Shown: piece by piece, positions 57,865 through 64,000 of the stretch
Layout: every line of letters starts with the position of its first letter
Position numbering within the stretch: the stretch's first letter is position 1
Assembly (NCBI GenBank): GCA_002163975.1
Contig: CP019636.1
Location: 7,691,501-7,755,500 of the forward strand
Origin: Nostocales cyanobacterium HT-58-2
GTDB taxonomy: Bacteria; Cyanobacteriota; Cyanobacteriia; Cyanobacteriales; Nostocaceae
Direction of reading: 5' to 3'
Length of the DNA: 64,000 nucleotides
Made by a program: the position numbers and the translations under genes
Notes under the pieces: model-generated
Databases searched by the model: none
The model's input: only the letters and a program-made list of their open reading frames with translations
What the model was told of the DNA's origin: nothing

Positions 57865-58758
57865 ATGGTTTTCGCAAGTTATTTAGAAATAGCAACTATT
57901 AGTACTGCTGACTTATTACATAGCTGGCTACAACAGCGTGTTGCACAGGAACAATTGACTTGGTTGGATCAGAAAAGAGAGCAAATTCAAACCACTGCTA
58001 ATACGCGAGTTTTCTTCAGTGCTTTTAGCGCTGTGCCTCGATACACAGGTAAAAATGATTTAAATCTCACTCCACAAGAGTTAAAGGCAGCTGACAAATT
58101 GCAGACTGGATGGTTTCCTAAACACTGGAGTGTAGATCAAGCGGCTCGTACTTTACTGGTGTTGTCTTTGCCACAAGATGATACAGAAAATTATCTGAAA
58201 ACTTTAGCACAAGTTTTTAATGCTGCTGATGTAGGAGAGTTAATCAGTCTTTATCGAGCCTTACCACTTTTACCTTACCCAGAAAAGCATCGTGCCCGTG
58301 CATCTGAGGGAGTTCGCAGCAATATGACAGCCGTGTTCAACGCTGTGGCTTTGCAAAATCCCTATCCAGCAGAGTATCTCGATGACCTTGCTTGGAACCA
58401 AATGGTATTGAAAGCCCTATTTGTCGGTAGCCCTTTACATCTGATTCAAGGGCTTCACCAGCGTGCAAATCCAGAACTCGCTCAGATGCTCGTTGATTAT
58501 GCCCACGAACGTTGGGTAGCCAAGCGTACAGTGTCTCCCGAACTTTGGCGTTTAGTCGGACGATTTGCCAATAAAGCCATGCTAGCGGATTTGGAGCGAG
58601 CCATACAAGATCCCGATCCAGTCCGACAAGCAGCAGCGGTGATCGCCACTGCCGAGTGTCCTTTACCAGAAGCTCAACAACTCCTTGCTCGTTATCCAAT
58701 CCTACAAGCCCAAATTCAAGCAGGGCATCTTACTTGGAACAGCTTAAGCCACAGATAA
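57865..58758 (+). CDS. eboA: EboA, conserved protein of the ebo operon
   Basis: 297 residues, mostly alpha-helical, with no motif of a known enzyme (HSWLQQRVAQEQLTWLDQKREQ start, ALPLLPYPEKHRARASEGVRSNMTAVFNAVALQNPYPAEYLDD middle). The call rests on this middle segment and on position directly before the TatD-type and UbiA-type genes. That order defines the eboABC block known to be needed for moving the scytonemin precursor to the periplasm. The biochemical role is unknown. It is preceded by a 268-bp gap, so it may have its own promoter. Confidence 0.85.
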   Translation: MVFASYLEIATISTADLLHSWLQQRVAQEQLTWLDQKREQIQTTANTRVFFSAFSAVPRYTGKNDLNLTPQELKAADKLQTGWFPKHWSVDQAARTLLVLSLPQDDTENYLKTLAQVFNAADVGELISLYRALPLLPYPEKHRARASEGVRSNMTAVFNAVALQNPYPAEYLDDLAWNQMVLKALFVGSPLHLIQGLHQRANPELAQMLVDYAHERWVAKRTVSPELWRLVGRFANKAMLADLERAIQDPDPVRQAAAVIATAECPLPEAQQLLARYPILQAQIQAGHLTWNSLSHR

Positions 58759-58809
58759 GCCCTATATAAAATCCAAAGTCACTAACTTTGACCCTTGACG
58801 ACAAGCACT

Positions 58810-59733
58810 ATGAACACCAGCCGCATATATATAGATCCTCACATTCATATGAGTTCCCGCACAACCGACGATTACCAGAAGATGCGCGAGTCTGGCATTG
58901 TCGCTGTGATTGAGCCTGCCTTCTGGTTGGGGCAACCCCGTACTAGCATAGGCTCATTCCAAGATTACTTTAACAGCTTAGTGGGGTGGGAACGATTTCG
59001 GGCTGCTCAGTTTGGGATTCGTCATTATTGCACAATTGGCTTGAACTCCAAAGAAGCCAATAACGAACCTTTGGCAGAGCAAGTCATGGAACTTTTGCCT
59101 CTGTATGCTTGCAAAGAAGGAGTTGTTGCTATTGGTGAAATTGGATATGACGATATGACTCCCGCAGAAGACAAGTACTTCCGCCTGCAGCTAGAACTCG
59201 CAAAAGAACTTGATATGCTGGTGTTAATTCATACGCCCCACAGGAACAAAAAAGCAGGCACCAGTCGCAGTATGGATGTGTGTATCGAGCATGGCTTAGA
59301 TCCATCAAAAGTCATTATGGATCACAACAACGAAGAGACTGTGCAGGAAGTTTTGGACCGGGGTTTCTGGGCAGCATTTACAATTTACCCTCATACCAAA
59401 ATGGGAAATGCCCGTATGGTTGAAGTTGTGCGCCAATACGGGTGCAATCGCATCATTGTAGATAGCAGTGCTGATTGGGGAGTCAGTGATCCACTTGCTG
59501 TCCCTAAGACTGCCCAACTTATGCGAGAACGAGGAATTCCAGAAGCTCATATACAAGCCGTCTGTTACGAAAATGCCCTTGCTGCTTACAGCCAAAGCGG
59601 TCAAATCCAAGAGTCAGACTGGCTCAACCCACCACCTATAGACCAGCGGCAACTATTTAATGGGAACTCCGTACTTCGAGGTCAACAACCCGTCGTTGAG
59701 TCTACCACCCGAGAATACGCATTAATTGATTAA
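58810..59733 (+). CDS. eboB: EboB, TatD-like metal-dependent hydrolase
   Basis: 307 residues from the ATG at 58810 (MNTSRIYIDPHIHMSSRTTDDY); a TTG five codons upstream is less likely. The metal ligands of the TatD/amidohydrolase barrel are seen in order: HIH (residues 11-13 region), the Glu in AIGEIGYDDMT, His in LIHTPHRNK, His in VIMDHNNEETVQE and the Asp in IIVDSSADWG. The family includes DNases and carbohydrate-acting hydrolases; the true substrate in the ebo pathway is unknown. It follows eboA by 51 bp. Confidence 0.9.
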   Translation: MNTSRIYIDPHIHMSSRTTDDYQKMRESGIVAVIEPAFWLGQPRTSIGSFQDYFNSLVGWERFRAAQFGIRHYCTIGLNSKEANNEPLAEQVMELLPLYACKEGVVAIGEIGYDDMTPAEDKYFRLQLELAKELDMLVLIHTPHRNKKAGTSRSMDVCIEHGLDPSKVIMDHNNEETVQEVLDRGFWAAFTIYPHTKMGNARMVEVVRQYGCNRIIVDSSADWGVSDPLAVPKTAQLMRERGIPEAHIQAVCYENALAAYSQSGQIQESDWLNPPPIDQRQLFNGNSVLRGQQPVVESTTREYALID

Positions 59734-59856
59734 AAAGTCAAGAGTCAAAAGCCAACAGAAAAGTAGAGGAGAGGGAGAGAAGAAGAGTTAATGGACATTA
59801 ATTCTTTCTCCCCTGCTCCCTGCTCCCTGCTTCCTCATTCCCCCACTCTCCTCGCA
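59734..59856 (+). repeat. Purine-then-pyrimidine intergenic element, copy 1 (before eboC)
   Basis: A GA-rich stretch (GAGGAGAGGGAGAGAAGAAG) is followed by AGTTAATGGACATTAATTC and then a CT-rich stretch of CCCTGCTCC-type units. The same architecture with the same GTTAATGGAC core recurs at 62225-62357 before tyrA. GA and CT parts are partly complementary, so a long imperfect stem is possible. An ATG in the core makes the eboC frame look longer than it is. Confidence 0.7.
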
Positions 59857-60771
59857 ATGAACACAGCAACTCTAACTTCCCACCGCTTTTGGGCTTATCT
59901 TCAGTTAATGCGACCAGCTAACATTGTTACTGCTTGGGCAGATATTTTAGCTGGGTTCGCTGCCTCAGGATGCGCTGTCTTTATTTCTCCTTCTTCCTCT
60001 GATTTGATACCACTTGCATGGCTGCTTCTCGCAACCACAGGTCTGTATGGTGGTGGTATTGTTTTCAATGATGTCTTTGATGCTGAAATAGATGCTTTAG
60101 AAAGACCAGACAGACCAATTCCTAGTGGTAGGGCATCTCGTCAAGAGGCATCTATTCTGGGAAGTTTGCTTTTGAGTGCAGGCATAATAGCAGCATCTCA
60201 AGTGAACTGGTTGAGTGCCAGTCTAGCTTGTGGAATTGCTACTGCTGCTATCCTCTACGACGCTTACAGCAAGCATCATCCTATTTTTGGTCCGCTCAAT
60301 ATGGGTGTTTGTCGTGGTGGCAACTTATTGCTTGGCATCAGTGCGGCATCGTCCATGGTACCAAATTATTGGTTTTTAGCAGTCATTCCCATTATTTACA
60401 TCGCTGCCGTAACAAGCCTTAGCCGAGGTGAAGTATATGGAGGTAAGAGTCGTACTGATAGCATCACGCTTATGCTCATTTGCATAGTCATTGTTGGATT
60501 GTTGGGACTAAGTTTGTTGGAAAATTATCACCTGCTTGCAGTCTTGCCATTCGTCACGCTGCTATCTGCTCGCGTGTTACTACCTTTTATCAAAGCCGTG
60601 AGCGAACCATCTCCAGAAAACATTCGGACAGCTGTACGTGCAGGGGTCTTGTCACTTATTGTTTTAGATGCTACAGTGGCGGCTGGTTTTGCTAGCTTAC
60701 TATACGGTCTACTAGTGTTATGTTTGTTACCAATTTCTAGGGGATTGTCAGAAATCTTTGCTGTTACATGA
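59857..60771 (+). CDS. eboC: EboC, UbiA-family prenyltransferase-like membrane protein
   Basis: 304 residues from the ATG at 59857 (MNTATLTSHRFWAYLQLMRPANIVTAW); the 22 codons upstream lie in a repeat. It is a polytopic UbiA-type protein with about eight membrane helices. The first aspartate-rich motif is intact: NDVFDAEIDALERPDRPIPSG, with N/D-x3-D spacing. The second is DAYSKHHPIFGPLNMGVCRGGNLLLG, lacking a canonical DxxxD, which may affect activity. UbiA proteins transfer polyprenyl groups to aromatic acceptors. In ebo the role is thought to be linked to precursor export, and the acceptor is unknown. Confidence 0.9.
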   Translation: MNTATLTSHRFWAYLQLMRPANIVTAWADILAGFAASGCAVFISPSSSDLIPLAWLLLATTGLYGGGIVFNDVFDAEIDALERPDRPIPSGRASRQEASILGSLLLSAGIIAASQVNWLSASLACGIATAAILYDAYSKHHPIFGPLNMGVCRGGNLLLGISAASSMVPNYWFLAVIPIIYIAAVTSLSRGEVYGGKSRTDSITLMLICIVIVGLLGLSLLENYHLLAVLPFVTLLSARVLLPFIKAVSEPSPENIRTAVRAGVLSLIVLDATVAAGFASLLYGLLVLCLLPISRGLSEIFAVT

Positions 60772-60928
60772 GGCACACGTTAAAATTATAACCGAATACC
60801 AAATATTAGTGAGTACGCAAGCTCTATACTACTCTAACTAGCCTCCTACCGCGAGTAACCGTGCATCTTGTGCGAAAACAACAAAGCTCACACTTTCGAC
60901 CGGACTTCACGTAACAAAGAAACGGATA

Positions 60929-62224
60929 ATGCGGATTCTAATTTATTCCTACAACTATCATCCAGAGCCAATTGGAATTGCTCCTTTGATGACTGAACTG
61001 GCAGAAGGACTGGTAAAGCAAGGTCACCAAGTGCGAGTCATTACGGGAATGCCCAACTATCCCCAGCGCGAGATCTACGAAGAGTATCGGGGCAAGTGGT
61101 ACGTAACAGAGCAAAAAAATGGCGTGACCATCCAGCGTAGTTACCTGCGAATTCGGTCGAAACCTAACCTGGTAGATAGACTGCTATTGGAGTTGAGCTT
61201 TGTATTCACAAGTTTGCCGCAAGCACTGAACGGTTGGCGACCTGATGTCATTCTCCTTACCGTACCCCCACTGCTAGTATCCCTACCAGCAACATTACTA
61301 GGATGGTTATATAACTGTCCAGTGATACTAAATGTGCAAGATATATTGCCAGAAGCAGGTGTACGAGTTGGGCTCATTAAAAACAAATGGATGATTCGCG
61401 CCTTAGAGGCAGTAGAGCAATTTGCGTACCGCAGCGCACACACTATTAGCGTTATTGCTGATGGTTTTGTGGAAAATTTAGTTAATAAGGGAGTCCCAGA
61501 GCAAAAAATAGTCTGCATACCAAACTGGGTAAACGTCAATTTCATTTGCCCTTTGCCAAAAAAGAGCAATCCATTTCGCAATGCCTATCAACTGGATAAT
61601 AAATTTGTCGTACTTTACTCCGGCAACATTGCCTTGACTCAAGGATTAGAGACAGTTATCGAAGCTGCAACTTCCTTGCGTCATATCCCAGAAATCGTCT
61701 TTGTCATTGCGGGTGAAAAAAGAGCATTGAAAAGATTGCAGGCAGATTGTCAAGCACGTGGGGCTTCTAACATATTGCTTCTACCTCTGGTAGAACGAGA
61801 AAAACTCCCCGAATTGCTAGCAGCAGCGGATGTGAGTTTAGTGGTGCAAAAGCGCAATGTGATTTCCTTCAATATGCCTTCCAAAATCCCACTAGAGTTG
61901 GCTAGTGGTCGTCCCATTATTGCCTCTGTTCCTGCCTCTGGGACAGCAGCACGAGCTGTACGTAAGAGTGGTGGTGGCATAGTTGTAGCCCCAGAATCAC
62001 CAGAAGCACTAGCAGATGCAATTATGGATTTATATGCAAATCCAGCCAAAGCTGCAAAGCTGGGTCATCAAGGAAGACAGTTTGCTGTAGAGCGCTATTC
62101 ATTTGAGCAAGCCCTAGCTGAGTATGAAGCCCTATTTGCTGAAGTTATTGCTACAAGCTCCGAATCACCTTCTCTGAGAATGCTACCAAAATTGACCTCT
62201 AGCGAATCCATTATTGATATTTAG
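60929..62224 (+). CDS. GT4-type glycosyltransferase of the scytonemin cluster (WcaI-like)
   Basis: 431 residues, a GT-B fold glycosyltransferase. The N-terminal acceptor half starts MRILIYSYNYHPEPIGIAPLMTELAEGL; the C-terminal donor half includes VVLYSGNIALTQGLETVIEAA and the nucleotide-sugar region NMPSKIPLELASGRPIIASVP. This is the WcaI-like pattern, and a WcaI-type enzyme follows scyF (NpR1270) in Nostoc punctiforme. Here eboABC lies between. Its product is not established: it may glycosylate a scytonemin precursor or a sheath polysaccharide. Confidence 0.87.
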   Translation: MRILIYSYNYHPEPIGIAPLMTELAEGLVKQGHQVRVITGMPNYPQREIYEEYRGKWYVTEQKNGVTIQRSYLRIRSKPNLVDRLLLELSFVFTSLPQALNGWRPDVILLTVPPLLVSLPATLLGWLYNCPVILNVQDILPEAGVRVGLIKNKWMIRALEAVEQFAYRSAHTISVIADGFVENLVNKGVPEQKIVCIPNWVNVNFICPLPKKSNPFRNAYQLDNKFVVLYSGNIALTQGLETVIEAATSLRHIPEIVFVIAGEKRALKRLQADCQARGASNILLLPLVEREKLPELLAAADVSLVVQKRNVISFNMPSKIPLELASGRPIIASVPASGTAARAVRKSGGGIVVAPESPEALADAIMDLYANPAKAAKLGHQGRQFAVERYSFEQALAEYEALFAEVIATSSESPSLRMLPKLTSSESIIDI

Positions 62225-62357
62225 TTAAGTCAAGGGTCAACAAAAAGGCGGAGGAGAAGGGAGAGGGAAGAGAGGGATAACAAAAGTTAATGGACGTTAA
62301 TTTTTTCTCCCTGTTCCCTGCTTCCTGCTCCCTGCTCCCTCATCCCCCTTCAAAAAT
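62225..62357 (+). repeat. Purine-then-pyrimidine intergenic element, copy 2 (before tyrA)
   Basis: GGAGGAGAAGGGAGAGGGAA, then AAAAGTTAATGGACGTTAAT, then CCCTGTTCC/CCCTGCTCC units up to the tyrA start. The order and core are the same as copy 1 at 59734-59856. Both copies sit immediately upstream of a gene in the same operon-like series. Confidence 0.7.
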
Positions 62358-63452
62358 ATGATCCCAGAAAAGCTCAAGCAAACAGACCAAAGGCTGATCG
62401 AGCTGCTGTGCGATCGCCTATCAATTCTCAAAACATCAAAACTTCCAGATGTTGAGGAACAACTTGCTTATATAGCCCCCTTACTTGCTCAAGCTGGTGT
62501 TCCTGAATCAATTTGGGCAAATCTAGTTAACAATTGTCATGCTGCTCTTTCCTCTGTTGCTTCGTCTTCGCCTACAAAGAAAGCCACACATCGAAAAATC
62601 ACTCTGATCGGTGGAGGTGGTAGAATGGGCAGATTCTTCACCCAGCAACTGACAGAAGCTGGTCACAATGTAAGTATTCTTGAAAACGAAGATTGGGAAT
62701 ATGCAGATCAACTCCTGAACCCTGCTGAACTTGTAATGGTCTGTGTTCCGATTCATTGGACGGTAGATGTTATCAAGCGTGCGGCTCAATATCTTGCTCC
62801 AACGACAGCGCTTTGTGACATTACGAGTCTCAAAACAGAACCAGTTCAAGCAATGCTGAAATACCATCGTGGTCCAGTGATGGGATTGCATCCTATGTTT
62901 GGTCCGAATGTCAAATCCTTTGTTGGACAAAAGGTGGTGGCTTGTCCAGGTCGGAATAATGATTCATTTGAGTGGTTATTAGATTTTATAAAAAATCAAG
63001 GTGGGGAAGTGATTGTCTCTACACCTGAAGAACACGACTACATGATGGTGATGGTTCAGGCAATAAGGCATTTTTCCACATTTAGCGTCGGTGTTTTCTT
63101 AACACAAGAAGGAATTGACATAGAACGCAGCTTGTGTATGTCAAGCCCTAGCTATCGTCAACAAATAGACATGATTAAGTGTTTGTTTACTCAAAGCCCA
63201 CAATTATGTATGGATATTATGCTGGCTACCCAAGATAGATGTCATGCCATTGCCAAATTAGCCGATGTCTACAACCACTTGGCAAAGTTAGTAGCACGCA
63301 AAGACCGTGCTGCATTAATTCAGGAGTTTGAAACTGCTCAAAGCTTTTTTAGCGAGGAAAGTACCAATTCTCCCAAGCTGAGTCACGAAAACTATGCTGA
63401 TCGACATCTTTCACGATGCCCTTCTCCTGCGATGGTGCTGAATCAGTCATAA
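62358..63452 (+). CDS. tyrA: TyrA, prephenate dehydrogenase (T-protein type)
   Basis: 364 residues. The NAD-binding motif is ITLIGGGGRMGRFFTQQL (about 82-99). The catalytic region follows the E. coli T-protein closely, as remembered: GLHPMFGPNVKSFVGQKVVAC, PEEHDYMMVMVQAIRHFSTFSVGVFL and LSSPSYRQQIDMIKCLFTQSPQL. The first 75 residues resemble a chorismate-mutase helix (RLIELLCDRL) but lack much of its catalytic pattern, so that activity is doubtful. It supplies p-hydroxyphenylpyruvate for ScyA. In Nostoc punctiforme the same gene (NpR1269) is in the scytonemin cluster. Confidence 0.92.
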   Translation: MIPEKLKQTDQRLIELLCDRLSILKTSKLPDVEEQLAYIAPLLAQAGVPESIWANLVNNCHAALSSVASSSPTKKATHRKITLIGGGGRMGRFFTQQLTEAGHNVSILENEDWEYADQLLNPAELVMVCVPIHWTVDVIKRAAQYLAPTTALCDITSLKTEPVQAMLKYHRGPVMGLHPMFGPNVKSFVGQKVVACPGRNNDSFEWLLDFIKNQGGEVIVSTPEEHDYMMVMVQAIRHFSTFSVGVFLTQEGIDIERSLCMSSPSYRQQIDMIKCLFTQSPQLCMDIMLATQDRCHAIAKLADVYNHLAKLVARKDRAALIQEFETAQSFFSEESTNSPKLSHENYADRHLSRCPSPAMVLNQS

Positions 63453-63487
63453 GCATCTTTTTGATGCCTTGACACAATCTCAAGAGA

Positions 63488-63771
63488 CTAGAACTCTTGC
63501 ACGAATATTTTGTGTCGGGGAATGAGAGAGTAAAGCAGCACAACAAATCCCAGAAGATGCCTTACGGACTTCGTCCTAACACATCCTACAAATCTTTTAC
63601 AGCATTCATGCAAGAGGTCTATTGAATGGCATCACTAGTGTGTTTTTCTACATTATCAACAACTACATTATCAACAACAATTTTAGGGTTGACGGTTCAC
63701 ACTCACCAGAGGTGTTCCAACAAGCTCTCAATCGTGCTGTGCTTATAGAAATATCTGCAAAAATATGGTAG
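63488..63771 (+). pseudogene. dsbA: Degraded DsbA-family thiol oxidoreductase gene
   Basis: Two fragments in different frames flank the repeat at 63556-63623. The first is LELLHEYFVSGNE (63488-63526). The second is GITSVFFYIINN, a 15-bp duplication, NNFRVDGSHSPEVFQQALNRA and a stop (63628-63771). These match the helical insert and the C-terminal GI.gVPFF.in..y.vsGa.spe.f.qAL of DsbA/FrnE-type proteins; the N-terminal CxxC half is missing. In Nostoc punctiforme an intact dsbA (NpR1268) stands exactly here, between tyrA and aroB. The stop overlaps the start of the next gene. Confidence 0.65.
63556..63623 (-). repeat. Inverted copy of the 32421-32488 dispersed repeat
   Basis: These 68 bp are the reverse complement of 32421-32488 with two mismatches. 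They start (minus strand) with AATAGACCTCTTGCATGAAT and carry the GTAGGATGTG...GACGAAGTCC hairpin. The copy sits inside the dsbA relic, so it is a likely cause or marker of its inactivation. Confidence 0.85.
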
Positions 63772-64000
63772 TAGACATCAAGCAGAAAATTACACTTAAT
63801 AATCTGCAACCAATCCGCCAAAGTTTCTCTGTGACTTTCGACTACGGAGTGCATTTTACCAATGCAGTGTTTGATACAAAAAACCCCTTACTGGCAAAAG
63901 TGATTGCTACCGATGGGGAAACTAAACCAAAAAAAGTTTTAGCAGTTGTAGACTCAGGATTATTGCAGTCTCGACGTATGCTCCTCAAGCAAATAGCTAC
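63765..64000 (+). CDS. 3-dehydroquinate synthase family protein, N-terminal part
   Basis: 78 complete codons are in the window; the gene continues past the edge. The start ATG at 63765 overlaps the end of the dsbA relic. The visible part (SFSVTFDYGVHFTNAVFDTKNPLLAKVIATDG and KPKKVLAVVDSGLL) has the N-terminal layout of the sugar-phosphate cyclase/dehydroquinate synthase superfamily: a binding strand, then the VLAVVDSG nucleotide-binding turn. Two identities fit: the aroB paralogue that follows dsbA in scytonemin clusters (NpR1267), or eboD, the AroB-like gene of the ebo operon. Synteny favours the first; the divergence of the N-terminus from housekeeping AroB favours the second. Confidence 0.65.
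   Translation, partial: MVVDIKQKITLNNLQPIRQSFSVTFDYGVHFTNAVFDTKNPLLAKVIATDGETKPKKVLAVVDSGLLQSRRMLLKQIA

Noticed and set aside
1..64000. tRNA, rRNA and riboswitch search by eye
   Set aside because: No cloverleaf, rRNA segment or known riboswitch core was recognised; a covariance-model scan would be needed to exclude small RNAs.

Overview
The window looks like a chromosomal segment of a filamentous, scytonemin-producing cyanobacterium (Nostocales type: Nostoc, Scytonema, Tolypothrix or a relative). The grounds are many GCGATCGC (HIP1) sites, Nostoc-style short tandem and palindromic intergenic repeats, an SLH/OprB porin, a fused ModBC transporter, and a scytonemin cluster with its PAS kinase/AraC-type response regulator pair. 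The genus is inferred from gene content, not from a marker gene.

Layout. 1-3 kb: the end of an ABC-F ATPase, a class II aldolase, a small membrane protein and a double-glycine-leader peptide. 3-32 kb: a large organosulfur-acquisition island in two arms around a porin. The left arm is on the minus strand, about 13.7 to 3.0 kb: flavoprotein plus ferredoxin, substrate-binding protein, RibD-like deaminase, hydroxyacid dehydrogenase, MFS carrier, two flavin monooxygenases, a VOC protein and a DJ-1/PfpI protein. The right arm is on the plus strand, 18.4-32.3 kb: binding protein, nitroreductase, SDR, SsuB ATPase, DszC/SfnC-like enzyme, small membrane peptide, binding protein, TauD, binding protein, methyltransferase, binding-protein relic, binding protein, SsuD and SsuC. 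It ends at a clear Rho-independent terminator. 32.3-33.2 kb: dense repeats. 33.3-36.8 kb: an operon of membrane-linked AAA-type NTPases containing a frame-split GVA-repeat protein. 37-42 kb: a Thr/Pro-repeat secreted protein, molbindin, a YeaQ-type protein, ModBC and ModA. 42.4-44.1 kb: two tandem hexapeptide acyltransferases. 45.3-48.2 kb: response regulator and histidine kinase. 49.4-64 kb: scyABCDEF, eboABC, a glycosyltransferase, tyrA, a broken dsbA and the start of an aroB/eboD-type gene cut by the window edge.

How the genes work together. The island could import sulfonates, sulfones or sulfonate-like compounds through one SsuB/SsuC pair served by five paralogous binding proteins. FMNH2- or 2-oxoglutarate-dependent oxygenases (SsuD, NtaA/DszA-like, SfnG-like, DszC-like, TauD) would then release sulfite, and companion oxidoreductases would process the carbon skeleton. 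Five transcription units, four in this island plus the aldolase gene beside it, carry the same 26-bp interrupted palindrome upstream (TACGG-N16-CYGTA, degenerate at three sites). This suggests one undescribed regulon. It is the most interesting signal in the window.

The scytonemin region combines the three core enzymes, three beta-propeller-like proteins (two with PEP-CTERM anchors), the ebo precursor-export genes and aromatic precursor supply. The dsbA gene expected between tyrA and aroB is only a relic carrying a mobile-repeat copy. No tRNA, rRNA, CRISPR array or intact insertion sequence was recognised.
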